Below, one piece after another: positions 42,749-52,582 of a DNA stretch of 64,000 nucleotides. The first letter of the stretch is position 1. Every line of letters starts with the position of its first letter. A program made the position numbers and the translations under genes. The stretch is taken from the NCBI RefSeq assembly GCF_022761015.1, contig NZ_JAKWJQ010000009.1, positions 1 to 64,000 on the forward strand, read 5' to 3'. Origin of the DNA: Humibacter sp. RRB41 (GTDB lineage Bacteria > Actinomycetota > Actinomycetes > Actinomycetales > Microbacteriaceae). The notes beneath the pieces were generated by a model. That model was not told the origin of the DNA. It was given only the letters and a program-made list of their open reading frames with translations, and ran no database searches.

Positions 42749-42785
42749 AGCGTGCGCCGGCTCCTTCCGGAGTCCGGCGCACGCT
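42749..42785. terminator. Intrinsic-type hairpin between convergent genes
   Basis: AGCGTGCGCCGG (42749-42760) pairs perfectly with CCGGCGCACGCT (42774-42785), a 12-bp GC-rich stem; the 13-nt loop holds a second CTCC/GGAG pair. It lies between the stops of the sigma factor and the lyase-like gene and should serve both directions. The T-run after it is short (TTGGTT). Confidence 0.8.
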
Positions 42786-42791
42786 TGGTTG

Positions 42792-44282
42792 CTACGAGAT
42801 GCTGCCGAACAGCCGTAGCTCGGCGATATTGATCCAGTTGTTGTTCGCGATCCGCAGATAGCGATACGCGGTCACGGCAGTCCCGCTGCGTCGTTCCCAC
42901 GTCTGCCATCCCAGGGTCCCAACAGCATTGCTCGTCACCTGCGTCCACGTCGTGAGGTCGTTCGAACCCTGGACCTGGAGTCCCGCTGCCCTGTTCAAGC
43001 CGTTGGCATCCTGACGCACCAACAGCTCTGCGTGGTCGAGGCTGATGCTGCGACCAGCTCCGGCATCCAGAATCTCGTAGTACTGGCCGCTCACCGGTCC
43101 GATGTCCGAGAAGGTCGCTGCGCTGCCGTCGAACATGCTGCTGACGTACTTCTGGTTCGCCGTGTCCGGCTGCCCGGACGAGGTCACCGCAGTCAGCAGG
43201 CTGCCGGGGTTGGCGATCAACTCGTTGTTGGTCGTGAGGAAGACGCTCGATGCGTCGGTCGTGCGGGTGAGTGCCTGACGCTCCTCGCCGTTCGGGCCTG
43301 CGTAGGTGATCCGGAACGTCAGAAGCCGACCGGTGGCAGCGTCCGACGGTTCCTGCAACGAGGCGCGCCATGACGTGCCGCTTCCGATGACCGTCGCAGC
43401 AGAGCCGTCGATCGTCGCATCGACATCCGTGATCGCCTCGGACGTGGTGAAATCGAGGTTCACCGTGTCGCCGCCGACAACGATTCCGGGCTCCGCATCG
43501 GTGGATCCGAGATGTGCCGAGATGACGGAGTCCTGAGGCGGCGCCACCCGGTTGCCGAACAGCCTGAGTTCGGCGATGTTGATCCAGTTGTTGTTCGCGA
43601 TCTTCAGATAGCGGTACGCCACGGGCGAGGTGCCGGGACGCAACGTGAGGGTCTGCCAGTCCAGCGTGCCCTGCGCGTTGTTCGTGATGGTCGTCCATGT
43701 GGATTGATCGTTGGATCCCTGGATGTTCAGCCCGCCGGCGCGGCCGGTGCCGTTGCTGTCCTGTCGCACGAGCAACTCCGCCCGGGAGAGCGCCACCGAT
43801 CCTCCGTCCCCGAAGTCCAGCGTGATGTAGTACTGCCCGTTCACGGGTCCGACGTCGGAGAACGTCGTCGGATCATCGTCGAACATCTTCGCGAAATACG
43901 GCGTCTTGGACGTCTCCACATCCCCGGTCGGCGAGACCGGCGTGGCGATGCTCGGCACGTTCGTGATCAGTCCGTCGGAGTTCGACAGGAAGACCTTCGA
44001 CCCGTCGGTCGTCACCTCTAGCGGATCGGCGGTCTTTCCATCAGCGGTGGTGTAGTCGATCGCGAATGTCGCAATGACACCCGACGTGATCGTGTCCGGC
44101 AGAATTGCGGATGCCGTCCATGTGGTCCCCGAACCCGTGATCGTCGCCCGAACACCTGCGATCGCGCCGACTACGTCGCTGAGCGCTCCGTCGCTGGTGA
44201 ACGCGACTTTCACGGTGTCGCCGTTGCCGGCGATCCCCGGCTCGGCATCGTTGGAGCTGATGCTCGCCGTCGCGATGCTGTC
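42792..44282. repeat. Tandem duplication encoding the C-terminal Ig/discoidin units
   Basis: Two consecutive modules of about 250 codons. The start of each has a 24-nt identical stretch (42829-42852 and 43579-43602), exactly 750 nt apart. The rest diverges, but protein motifs such as IANNNWINIAELRLFG stay the same in both copies. Recent internal duplication is the simplest explanation. Confidence 0.85.
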
Positions 44283-47036
44283 GACCGCCTCTTGACGCGA
44301 ACCGTGCACATGGAACTCCGCAAGATCGAAGATTCCGGGGAAGTTCGGATCCGTAGGAACACCGGGGTCGTCGACCTGCACCTTCAGGAACCGGAAAGCC
44401 TTGCCGGTCAGCGATGAGGCGACCGGCAGCGTCTCGAGCCTGTTGGTGTCCGTCGTCTCCTTTGTCGTGAGCTTGGTCCACGAGCTGTCGTCATTCGACC
44501 CGTAGACGTTCGCTCCCTGAGACCTGTTGCCGAACGTCTGCCGTGCCTGCAGGTCGAACGCCGTGCTCGCGACACGGTATCCCCTGCCGAAGTCGACGGT
44601 GAACGAGTTGACCGAGAGGTCGCCGGGGAAGGTGTAGTTGTCGTCATCCGTCAGATACCCCAGCGTTCCGGCCGGCAGCGTTGATGTCGCGATCCCGACG
44701 TAGTCCAAGGTTCCGTCGCTCGACCGCGGAGTGAGCAGCCGCAGTCCCGCGACCGCCTTCTGAACTGCCGCGAGCGCTGCCGCGAAGTCGGAATCGCTCG
44801 CCGTCTTCAGAACGGCTTTCGCCGCGGCGACCGCCGCATCGAACGCCGGTTCAGTGTCGTTCGTGTACGTCATGGACGAGTCGTATCCCGCCTCCGCCAG
44901 CTTCACGGCATCCGCGCGGTTCTTCGCGATGCGCAGAGTGACCTTGAGCGCGGTCGCCGTCGTGCCATCGTCGGCCTGCACGATGAGGGTGTGATCGCCC
45001 ACATCGTGCTTCGTCGGACTCCAGCTCAGTTCACCGTCGGATGCCCCGACGCTCGCGCCGCGGGGAGTCCCCGTTGCCGTGTACGCGACCGTGTCGTTCG
45101 TGTTGGAGTCGGTCGCCGCAAGGCTCGCGTCGAGCGGGACGCCGGCGATGCCGACGATCGTCGTGCTCGCTCCCTGCTGGAACAGCGGAGGGGTGACGGC
45201 CGACGCTGCGTTCGGCACCACGTAGTCGAGGTCGATCGTGCCGCGACCGCCCGAGAACGTGTAATAGACGATGTTGTTGCCGCCGTTCGCCCAGGCCGAA
45301 ACGACGCTCGCGTCCAGGTCGTAGGTGATCATGCGCCACTGCCCGCCGGTGTCGGGAACGGTGACGGTCTGGTACGGCTTCGCGCCGGGCTGCGCCGTGA
45401 CCGACAAGGTCGATACCGAGGTCGTTCGCACCCGGATCGCCACCGGACTGTAGCTTGCGAGTGCGCCGTACTGCATGGTGCGAACGGCGAGGGTCGTACC
45501 CTTCTTGCCGTCGCTGGCACGCAGGATCGTCGCGTTGCCATCGGAGGTCGTCTTAGCGCTGCCGCTGATGACGGATGCCTTCTGCGCGAAGGACACGTTC
45601 GGGTCGGGCTGCGGAACCTTCTCGCCCTTGGCCGCTGCCGGAATCGAGAGCCAGTAATCGTCACCGGTCAGCGTGCCGCCCCAGAAACTCTGCAGTCCAT
45701 CCGAACCGATCTTCGTGCCGATCTCGTTGACGTTGAGGTTGTAGTAGAGGGCGCCATCGCGCTGTTCGAACTCCTGTTGCACAGCGGGCGCAGCCTTCGC
45801 CACGTCGACGTGCTCCTGATACTTGTAGATGTAGTAGACCTCGTTGAGAGTTTCGTTCCACCTGCCTCGATACGCCTGGGCGAGCTTGCCGCCCTGCTGC
45901 GTGATGTCGACCCACGGGATCGAGTAGCCGGCCATGAAACCGAAGAAAGCGTTCGTTCCGGCGAGCAACCGGTCACCCAGGAACGTGTACGGGTCGACGG
46001 CGTTCCTCTTCGTCGAGACCGTGCCCGCCTTCGGGTCGAGCTTGGTGCCCTGAGTGTTCACGAGGCGAGCGAGCGTGGTCAACGTGAGCACGTCGTCACC
46101 CGCGTGGGCCTGGTCCCGCCCCATCTCCAGATGGTCCACGAACGAGTAGCCGTAGGGATTGTCCGGGCTCTTCTTATCGATCAGCCGATACATGGCGCCG
46201 AGTGCGCCGTTGACATCCTGATCGGGCGCGGTCGAGTTCATCGTGAACCACTCGACGGCCTGGTCATATCGCGTCGTGTTGTTGGTGAAGATATAGCTGG
46301 CCATCGCACCCTCGAGCGGCAGTGTGCCCTGGTTCATGTACCAGGCGTTGCCGTAGTCCATGGTGTCGACCATGGGAACGGCGAAGTTGTTGGTGAAGTC
46401 GGCGGTGTCCTGCGCCGTCCACACGAGCGGGTACCCGTCGGTGCTCGGCACCACCGAGGTGTAGCGAAGCAGTTCTGCCGCCGCCATGATCCGGTAGACG
46501 AACGGGCCCGTCTTGATCTCGGCGTCCGCGAAGAACTTGTATCCGGCCGGGTCCATGTGGCTCCAGATGCGGATGATCTTCATCGCGTTCTCGCGGTAGA
46601 CCGGGTTGCCCGTCAGGTAATAGAGAATCGCCTGCGTGTACGCACCTTCGGAGTCCTGGCCGAGCTTGTTGCTCTCGTCGACGCTGTTGAACTCATTCTC
46701 CGCGGGCACGCCGTCGCCCGAGCCCTGATTCGCGGAGCCGAGTGTGGTGCTCGCGTAGCTCGTCGCGAGCATTCCCTGGTAGTAGCTCGTCCACGGCTCC
46801 GCGCCGGCGACGAGCTCGTTGCGCGTGGTCTCCAGGCTTCCCGCGTCGACGCCGACCCCGGGGTGGATGAATCCTGAGGTCGTGGTCTTGTCGATGGCGA
46901 CCGCCTTGGTCACGGTTGGCGTCGTGCTTGTCGTGTCGGCCAGCGCTGCGTGCGCCGGCACAAGGCTCGCTGCGATGACCGCGGCCGTCGCAGCGGCTGC
47001 CGCCCATCCCCCTCGGCGTCTACTCAACCCGAACAT
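42792..47036 (-). CDS. Secreted multidomain polysaccharide lyase-like protein
   Basis: 1,414 residues. A signal peptide spans 1-34 (ends AHAALA). Residues about 45-470 are an alpha/alpha-toroid like the alginate lyase family (GNAWYMNQGTLPLEGAMASY, HLEMGRDQAHAGDDVLTLTT, FFGFMAGYSIPWVDI). Then come a beta-sandwich (480-616), an Ig-like module (625-702), a small helical FIVAR-like stretch (704-765) and a discoidin/F5-8C-like domain (780-918). Two near-identical units, each Ig-like plus F5/8C-like, fill 919-1414. No sortase signal or transmembrane tail. GGAGGAG stands 10 nt before ATG 47034-47036. Predicted to cleave an acidic polymer outside the cell; the substrate is not known. Confidence 0.83.
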   Translation of the reverse strand: MFGLSRRRGGWAAAAATAAVIAASLVPAHAALADTTSTTPTVTKAVAIDKTTTSGFIHPGVGVDAGSLETTRNELVAGAEPWTSYYQGMLATSYASTTLGSANQGSGDGVPAENEFNSVDESNKLGQDSEGAYTQAILYYLTGNPVYRENAMKIIRIWSHMDPAGYKFFADAEIKTGPFVYRIMAAAELLRYTSVVPSTDGYPLVWTAQDTADFTNNFAVPMVDTMDYGNAWYMNQGTLPLEGAMASYIFTNNTTRYDQAVEWFTMNSTAPDQDVNGALGAMYRLIDKKSPDNPYGYSFVDHLEMGRDQAHAGDDVLTLTTLARLVNTQGTKLDPKAGTVSTKRNAVDPYTFLGDRLLAGTNAFFGFMAGYSIPWVDITQQGGKLAQAYRGRWNETLNEVYYIYKYQEHVDVAKAAPAVQQEFEQRDGALYYNLNVNEIGTKIGSDGLQSFWGGTLTGDDYWLSIPAAAKGEKVPQPDPNVSFAQKASVISGSAKTTSDGNATILRASDGKKGTTLAVRTMQYGALASYSPVAIRVRTTSVSTLSVTAQPGAKPYQTVTVPDTGGQWRMITYDLDASVVSAWANGGNNIVYYTFSGGRGTIDLDYVVPNAASAVTPPLFQQGASTTIVGIAGVPLDASLAATDSNTNDTVAYTATGTPRGASVGASDGELSWSPTKHDVGDHTLIVQADDGTTATALKVTLRIAKNRADAVKLAEAGYDSSMTYTNDTEPAFDAAVAAAKAVLKTASDSDFAAALAAVQKAVAGLRLLTPRSSDGTLDYVGIATSTLPAGTLGYLTDDDNYTFPGDLSVNSFTVDFGRGYRVASTAFDLQARQTFGNRSQGANVYGSNDDSSWTKLTTKETTDTNRLETLPVASSLTGKAFRFLKVQVDDPGVPTDPNFPGIFDLAEFHVHGSRQEAVDSIATASISSNDAEPGIAGNGDTVKVAFTSDGALSDVVGAIAGVRATITGSGTTWTASAILPDTITSGVIATFAIDYTTADGKTADPLEVTTDGSKVFLSNSDGLITNVPSIATPVSPTGDVETSKTPYFAKMFDDDPTTFSDVGPVNGQYYITLDFGDGGSVALSRAELLVRQDSNGTGRAGGLNIQGSNDQSTWTTITNNAQGTLDWQTLTLRPGTSPVAYRYLKIANNNWINIAELRLFGNRVAPPQDSVISAHLGSTDAEPGIVVGGDTVNLDFTTSEAITDVDATIDGSAATVIGSGTSWRASLQEPSDAATGRLLTFRITYAGPNGEERQALTRTTDASSVFLTTNNELIANPGSLLTAVTSSGQPDTANQKYVSSMFDGSAATFSDIGPVSGQYYEILDAGAGRSISLDHAELLVRQDANGLNRAAGLQVQGSNDLTTWTQVTSNAVGTLGWQTWERRSGTAVTAYRYLRIANNNWINIAELRLFGSIS

Positions 47037-47170
47037 TCGTCTTTCTCCTCCGTTGCAGATTTCGCGGTACTTCGTTGTGATGCGTCGTGCTGCGGACGGT
47101 GTCCGCACGGAACTCGAGCGGGTGGCGCCTCCTCGTACGCCGGGGATCCCTTGCGGTCGGGTGTTCGGGT

Positions 47171-48796
47171 TCACCCTTTGAACTGGTCGATGCACAGCGC
47201 GTTGAAGGTCGCTGCGAATGAGGCGTTGACGACGTCGAAGGCGTAGATGCCGACCATCGCGCCGGTGAATCGAAGGGCGTCGCCGTAGTCGTCGGACAGG
47301 ATGCCGATGTCGAACACCGGCCCGATCTCGGCGCCGTCCACGTTGAATCCGGCGACCGCGCCGTTCAGGTGGGTCTCCAGCTCGATCGGGCGGTCATGAT
47401 CGAGGATGCGCGTCGCGACGACACGCGCTCCCCCGCGATCGCTAGCCGTGACGACGACGGCCCTGTGCCCGCCGCCGGTCCACTGCTGACCGTGCTGACG
47501 CTCGCCATACGCTTCGACCCACGTGACGGCGAGTGAGTAATAGGACGTCGAGTTGTACCAGAGCACGATCCCGGCACCCTCGGTGTAGGTCGAGGGTGCC
47601 GTGTCAACGGTGGTACTGAAACGCATCCGCGACTCGCGGAGAGGCTGCGCGAGCAGGCTCGTGCCGAACATCGATTCGAGTCCGTGACGCCCGCGGATGC
47701 GCACGCCGTCGCCGTGCCGTGTAGCCCACTCATCCACCGGCTCACGAAGACTGCGCCACGGCCAGCCGAAGGACGACTCGGCTTCTCTCTCGACGCCGAG
47801 CGCGTCGTCCGTCGTTATGGTCGCGCCGACGCTACCTTCACCGTGCACTTCAGGAATCGGATCGCCAGTCGGCGCCGCGAACGTGTCGGCAGGATGCCAT
47901 CCCCCCGCCTTCAATCGCGGCCACCCGTCGATCCATACGATCTCCTGCACGCAGGTCTCACGACCATACGGAAACTGGCGTCCTTGCACGGTGTCGAGCC
48001 AGCGGGACGCGAGGTGACCGATGTACCACGTGCCGTCGGCATCCTGCACGAACTCAGCGTGCCCGGCCTTCTGCAGACGCAACGTCGTGTCGTCACGCGA
48101 GGTCAGCAACGGGCGATCGTCGAGCTCGTACGGACCGAGTAGTTCGCGGCTCCTCGCCATCAGCACGCCGTGCTCGACACCGGTGCCGCCCTGGGCGAGA
48201 ACGAGATGGAACCATCCGTCGTGCTCGAACAGCTTCGGTCCTTCCACGAGGGTCGGATGCTGCAACAGCAGGGTCGGTGACCCGATGGTGCGCGTTCCGT
48301 CAGCATCCAGCCGAACGATCAGGATGCCCGAGAATCGGCTTCCGCCCGGCCGCGAGTCGCATTGCAGGTTCAGAAGGTAGTGCGAGCCGTCGTGATGGAA
48401 GATCGACGGATCGAACCCGTGCCCGCTGACCCGACTCGGAGTGAACCACCGGCCCTCGGCCGCACTCGACGTCGAGATATAGGTCTCGACGTCGAGCTGG
48501 CGGCCCAGAAACGTGCGCACGATCGAGTACGTCATCCAGAACCGCTCGCCGTCATGGCTGAGCGAGGGCGCCCAGATGCCTGCGGAGTCGGGCACGCCGT
48601 GCAAATCGCCCTGCGGAACGGCTCCTTCGACTGATCCGATGTACTCCCATTCGACCAGGTCACGCGACCTGCGGATGGGGATGGTGGGATACCACTCGAA
48701 CGAGCTCGTTGCGAGGTAGAACCACTCGCCGACCCGGATGATCGAGGGGTCTGGAGCGAATCCGCGCACGACCGGATTGGTGGCGATGGTCGTCAC
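47171..48796 (-). CDS. Glycoside hydrolase family 43 (beta-xylosidase/arabinofuranosidase-like)
   Basis: 541 residues with no signal peptide, so probably cytoplasmic. The five-bladed propeller (1-310) has the catalytic base in RGFAPDPSIIRVGEW, the pKa modulator in GHGFDPSIFHHDG and the acid in TLVEGPKLFEHDGW. The C-terminal 220 residues are a beta-sandwich of the DUF1349/GH43-C type (GIVLWYNSTSYYSLAVTWVE). The likely activity is release of xylose or arabinose from oligosaccharides. GTG start at 48794-48796, 7 nt after the binding-protein stop. The lyase-like gene follows 134 nt downstream. Confidence 0.92.
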   Translation of the reverse strand: MTTIATNPVVRGFAPDPSIIRVGEWFYLATSSFEWYPTIPIRRSRDLVEWEYIGSVEGAVPQGDLHGVPDSAGIWAPSLSHDGERFWMTYSIVRTFLGRQLDVETYISTSSAAEGRWFTPSRVSGHGFDPSIFHHDGSHYLLNLQCDSRPGGSRFSGILIVRLDADGTRTIGSPTLLLQHPTLVEGPKLFEHDGWFHLVLAQGGTGVEHGVLMARSRELLGPYELDDRPLLTSRDDTTLRLQKAGHAEFVQDADGTWYIGHLASRWLDTVQGRQFPYGRETCVQEIVWIDGWPRLKAGGWHPADTFAAPTGDPIPEVHGEGSVGATITTDDALGVEREAESSFGWPWRSLREPVDEWATRHGDGVRIRGRHGLESMFGTSLLAQPLRESRMRFSTTVDTAPSTYTEGAGIVLWYNSTSYYSLAVTWVEAYGERQHGQQWTGGGHRAVVVTASDRGGARVVATRILDHDRPIELETHLNGAVAGFNVDGAEIGPVFDIGILSDDYGDALRFTGAMVGIYAFDVVNASFAATFNALCIDQFKG

Positions 48797-48803
48797 GGCG
48801 TAT

Positions 48804-50372
48804 CTACTTCTGCGCCTTCAGATAGTCGCCCACCTGCTTCTGCATCTCGTTCTGCAGCTTGCTGAGACCCGCCGACTCGGCGGCCGACTTGAGCTTGTCG
48901 AGCTGGCTGTCGACATCCACTGCTCCGTAGTAGAGCGGGTTCGCGTACTGGGTGATCACATTGTTCATCGCGGCGGCAGCCTGCTTCACCGGGGTGACGT
49001 CGGCGATGAAGGACGCGAGCGTGGCCTTGGTGAAGTTGCCGTAGTCCTGCGCCCAGTCGAAGACCTTCGACTCCGAGTCGGTCATGAACGACGAGCGGCG
49101 TTCGAGCTTGGTGCGCCAGAGCAGCGCGAAGCCGGGGAAGGCGTACGCGCTGAGCTGCTTGACACCGTCACTACCGACCGGCTCCCAGTCGGTCCCCTTG
49201 ACGCCGTATTCCAGCAGGTCGTGATTCTCCTGGATCGACACGTAATCCTGCAGCGCGAGTGCGCGGTCGACATCGCCGCCGTTGGCGTTGACGACGACCA
49301 GGTTGTCGGCCTGGAATGTCTGAAGCGGCTTGGCAGAGGTCAAGGGGCCGCCGAAGGGCAGCACCTCTTCGAGGTCGGCGTCCGGCACGGCCTTGCGCAG
49401 CGCCACGAGTGCATTGCTCGCAGTGCCGTCGGTGATCGCCCACTGCCCGGCGAACTTGCCCGCCTCAAACTGTGCCGTGGTAGTCGCGCTGTCGGCATTG
49501 AGGCCGTTCGCGTTGATGATGCCGTCTTGGTAGTACTTGCGGATGCGACGCAGCGTGTCGACGATCTGATCGTTCTCCCAGAACGGGATCGGGTCTGCCG
49601 ACCCGGCGGCGAGCTTCTTCTCTTCGAAGCTGAAGTAGAGTCCCGAGCCGGCGAAGATCGTGTTGAAATACTTCGTCGGGTTCTCCCAGCCCGCCTGATC
49701 AAAGAGTCCGACCGGCCCCTGAGGGCCGATGGCGAGCTCGAAGGTCTCGTTGGACGAGACGGCGAATGGGGTGACTCCTGATGCCTTCTGCTTGACCGTG
49801 TAGAAGAACTTCTCAAGAGTGTCGTAGTCCTGGATGGCGTCGTACCCGTACTTGTCGGCCAGGTCCTTGCGGATGCTGAAGTGCTGCACGCGACCGGCGC
49901 TGTTGACCTGAGGGATGCCCCACAGGTGTCCGCTCCACTTGTTCGACGTGATCAGCTCCGGTGAGAGCTGTTTCGACAGGTTCGGCCACTTGGAGATCTC
50001 TTTGGTGAGGTCCACCAGCGACTTATCCTGCTGCAGCTGGGCCATGTTCAGCCAGAGCGCCTGCAACGCGGTGTCGAACTTCGCGCCGGCGGTGAACTTC
50101 AGCAGCGCCTGCTGCGCATAGTTGGTCCAGTTGATGAACTGGGCATCGAGCTCGAAGCCGTGCTCCTTCTTCAGGCCCGCATTGAACTTGGCCAGCACGG
50201 TCTTCCAGTTGGACGGAGCCGTGCTGGGCAGAATGGCCAGCGAGGTGCCTGAGAGTGCTCCCGCGCTCGAGCCCGATGGCGTGCACCCGGCCAGTGAGCC
50301 GGTGAGCCCGATGCCGATGGCGGCAGCGCCGCCGAGCGCGAGGAAGCCGCGACGGCTGATTGTCGTGGACAT
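48804..50372 (-). CDS. ABC transporter extracellular sugar-binding lipoprotein
   Basis: 522 residues. The signal has both a twin-arginine-like start (ISRRGFLALGGAAAIGIG) and a lipobox (SLAGC). The mature part is a type-1 solute-binding fold of the large LplA-like class seen with LplB/LplC permeases, for oligosaccharides. AAGGAG lies 9 nt before the ATG at 50370-50372. It follows the permease LplC by 81 nt. Confidence 0.88.
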   Translation of the reverse strand: MSTTISRRGFLALGGAAAIGIGLTGSLAGCTPSGSSAGALSGTSLAILPSTAPSNWKTVLAKFNAGLKKEHGFELDAQFINWTNYAQQALLKFTAGAKFDTALQALWLNMAQLQQDKSLVDLTKEISKWPNLSKQLSPELITSNKWSGHLWGIPQVNSAGRVQHFSIRKDLADKYGYDAIQDYDTLEKFFYTVKQKASGVTPFAVSSNETFELAIGPQGPVGLFDQAGWENPTKYFNTIFAGSGLYFSFEEKKLAAGSADPIPFWENDQIVDTLRRIRKYYQDGIINANGLNADSATTTAQFEAGKFAGQWAITDGTASNALVALRKAVPDADLEEVLPFGGPLTSAKPLQTFQADNLVVVNANGGDVDRALALQDYVSIQENHDLLEYGVKGTDWEPVGSDGVKQLSAYAFPGFALLWRTKLERRSSFMTDSESKVFDWAQDYGNFTKATLASFIADVTPVKQAAAAMNNVITQYANPLYYGAVDVDSQLDKLKSAAESAGLSKLQNEMQKQVGDYLKAQK

Positions 50373-50409
50373 ATCCGTGTACTCCTTTGTGAACAGATTG
50401 CGAGGGTGG

Positions 50410-50438
50410 GTTGGTGCAAGGTGAGTTGGTGCAAGGTG
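50410..50438. repeat. Short tandem repeat between permease and binding-protein genes
   Basis: GTTGGTGCAAGGTG occurs at 50410-50423 and 50425-50438. The gap is otherwise featureless. It may set a stem in the mRNA that lets the binding-protein gene be made in excess; that is a guess. Confidence 0.5.
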
Positions 50439-50453
50439 GGTGGTGCGCTGGTG

Positions 50454-51431
50454 TCAGCCCTTCGTCGCCCCGAGGGTGAGGCCCTTGACGAAGAAGCGCT
50501 GAGCGAACGGGTAGGCGAAGAGGATGGGCGCGATGGTCATGACGGTCATCGCGAACCGGAGCTGGTAGACCGGTGCGGCCGCTTGTGACGCGGATGCACC
50601 GGGCAGCGTTGCCGCGTTCGTGACGTTCGAGATCAGGTTCTGAAGGATCAGCTGCAACGGGAACTTGTCGGGGTCTGAGATGAACAGCAGCGCCATGAAC
50701 CACTCGTTCCAATACGTGACGGCGTAGAACAGCCCGAGCACGGCGAGGATGGGCTTCGAGAGCGGAATCACGATCTGGAAGAAGACCCGCAGCTCACCGG
50801 CACCGTCGATACGAGCCGAGTCGAGGATCTCTTCCGGCAACTGCCGGAAGAAGCTGACGGCGACGAAGATGAGGAACGGCGCCAGCATGACCGGCAGGAT
50901 CACCGAGAACCAGCTGTTGGAGAGGTTCAGCACCTGCGTCACCAGCAGGTAAAGGGGCACGAGGCCGCCGGTGAACAGCATGGGGATGTAGGCGAAGATC
51001 GTCAGCGGTCTGCTGATGCGAGGCAGTCGCCTGGCGATCACCCAGGCGAGCGACGCGGTGCACGACAGCGACAAAGCCGTGCCGACGACGGTGATGAACA
51101 GCGATGCGATGTATCCGTTGATGAGCGACTGCCCCGTGAACAGGAGCTGGTACGCGGCCAGCGAGAACGGCGCTGGCCAGAAGCTGTACCCGTTGGCGGC
51201 GAGAACGGACTCGTCCGTGAACGAGCCGGCCAGAATCATCCAGAGCGGAATCAGGCAGAACAGCCCGAAGACCGAGACGCAGACATAGCTGACGACCGTG
51301 AACGGTTCGAATCGGGTGCGGCCCGGCACACGGGTCTTCGAGGGCGTCTTTTTCGGCGGGGCGTCGTTGAGGACCGTCTCGGCTTCGATGTCGGTGATGG
51401 TCTGGGTGCGACCGGATGCGATGAGGCTCAC
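50454..51431 (-). CDS. ABC sugar transporter permease, LplC/CUT1 type
   Basis: 325 residues with six helices. The cytoplasmic EAA loop is ILDSARIDGAGELRVFFQIV, followed by PLSKPILAVL, which contacts the ATPase. GTG at 51429-51431 overlaps the upstream permease stop (GTGA), so it is translationally coupled. No ATP-binding subunit is encoded in the cluster; the shared MsiK-like ATPase of actinobacteria would be needed. Confidence 0.92.
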   Translation of the reverse strand: MSLIASGRTQTITDIEAETVLNDAPPKKTPSKTRVPGRTRFEPFTVVSYVCVSVFGLFCLIPLWMILAGSFTDESVLAANGYSFWPAPFSLAAYQLLFTGQSLINGYIASLFITVVGTALSLSCTASLAWVIARRLPRISRPLTIFAYIPMLFTGGLVPLYLLVTQVLNLSNSWFSVILPVMLAPFLIFVAVSFFRQLPEEILDSARIDGAGELRVFFQIVIPLSKPILAVLGLFYAVTYWNEWFMALLFISDPDKFPLQLILQNLISNVTNAATLPGASASQAAAPVYQLRFAMTVMTIAPILFAYPFAQRFFVKGLTLGATKG

Positions 51432-52432
51432 AGGATGCTGCTTTCCTTGTCGACGCGACGCTGGACGAGCACCGCGACGGAGACGAAGACGAACCCGACG
51501 ACGGACTGGAACAGCCCGATTGCGGCCGTGGTGCCGAAATCACCGACCGTTCGCAGAGACCGGAACACGTACGTGTCGATGACGTCGGTGGTGGGGAAGA
51601 GCGTGCCGTTGTCGCCGACGATCGCGTAGATCGTCGCGAAGTCGCCGAAGAAGATCCTGCCGACCCCGAGCACGATGAGGATGCCGAGGGTGGGCAGCAG
51701 CAGTGGCGTCGTGACCGAGCGTGCCATTCTCGCCCGGCTCGCGCCATCGATGGCCGCCGCCTCGTAGACCTCTTCCGGGATCGAGGTGATGGCTGCGAGG
51801 AAGATCACCGACGTGTACCCGCCGAGTTGCCAGACCTTCACGATGGTGAGGATCCACGGCCATGCCCCTGGCTCCGTGTACCAGTTCACCTGAGGCAGGT
51901 CGAACACGTTCAGCACGTTGTTGACCATGCCGCCGCGACCACCGACTCCCGCCAGAACCGCCTGCAGAATGATGCTGATCACGATCGGTGACACGAAGTA
52001 CGGGAAGAAGATGATCGACTGCCCGAACCTCCTCGTGAAGTGGCCCTTGATCTCGTTCAGCATCAACGCCAGCAGCAGACCGGCGCCGAGCGACGCCGCC
52101 AGGAAGAGCGCATTCAAGAAGATCGTGTTGATCACGATGCGCGGCGCATCACCGCTGGAGAAGAAGTAGGCGAAGTTCTGCAGACCGTTCCAGGGACTGC
52201 CGAAGATTCCGTCGCTGACGTTGAAGTCTTTGAAGGCGACGACCAGACCGGCCATCGGGCCGTAGGCGAACACCAGGAACCAGATGACGCCGGGCAGTGC
52301 CAGCAGCAGAAGGCCGAGTGTGCCGCGACTCGTCGGCTTGCGACGTCGTGCCGTGCGAGTCGCATGGGGAGCGGGCCTACTTGCCATGACATCGGCGGGC
52401 CCAGCGTCCGCGACTGCGGTGCCTCGTTGCAC
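51428..52432 (-). CDS. ABC sugar transporter permease, LplB/CUT1 type
   Basis: 334 residues with six helices; the EAA loop is EEVYEAAAIDGASRARMARS with VTTPLLLPTLGIL. A basic N-terminal extension (TRTARRRKPTS) precedes helix 1. GTG start at 52430-52432, 7 nt after GAGGAG. First gene of the leftward five-gene operon (LplB, LplC, binding protein, GH43, lyase-like), behind the LacI-type operator. Confidence 0.92.
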   Translation of the reverse strand: MQRGTAVADAGPADVMASRPAPHATRTARRRKPTSRGTLGLLLLALPGVIWFLVFAYGPMAGLVVAFKDFNVSDGIFGSPWNGLQNFAYFFSSGDAPRIVINTIFLNALFLAASLGAGLLLALMLNEIKGHFTRRFGQSIIFFPYFVSPIVISIILQAVLAGVGGRGGMVNNVLNVFDLPQVNWYTEPGAWPWILTIVKVWQLGGYTSVIFLAAITSIPEEVYEAAAIDGASRARMARSVTTPLLLPTLGILIVLGVGRIFFGDFATIYAIVGDNGTLFPTTDVIDTYVFRSLRTVGDFGTTAAIGLFQSVVGFVFVSVAVLVQRRVDKESSIL

Positions 52433-52467
52433 TTGATGACTCCTCGTGTCCTGACCAGTTCATCGTG

Positions 52468-52481
52468 GAACTAGTTTCACA
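52468..52481. promoter_or_regulatory. LacI-family operator, copy 1
   Basis: TGGAACTAGTTTCA is a near-perfect palindrome centred on CTAG. The half-sites match TGAAAC/GTTTCA at all but one position. It lies between the divergent ABC operon and lacI-type gene and matches the site at 53756, with consensus TGAAACTAGTTTCA. Confidence 0.82.
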
Positions 52482-52582
52482 ACGGCGAAGTTAGACCACC
52501 CCACGCCGCATGTCAAGCCATCGGTCAGGGCCAGTCTCGAATGTGCACGCCGAGCATCGAGGGGCCGAGTACGATCCCCACC

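Noticed and set aside
42610-43698. Minus-strand 362-codon frame at the end of the lyase-like gene
   Set aside because: It is an alternate frame of the repeated discoidin units with low-complexity Arg/His composition.
44991-46877. Plus-strand 628-codon frame opposite the lyase-like gene
   Set aside because: Antisense shadow created by GC-rich third positions; no recognisable domain or ribosome-binding site.
42792-47036. Sortase or S-layer anchored secreted protein
   Set aside because: No LPxTG-type motif, hydrophobic C-terminal helix or SLH repeats; it ends in a discoidin-like unit.
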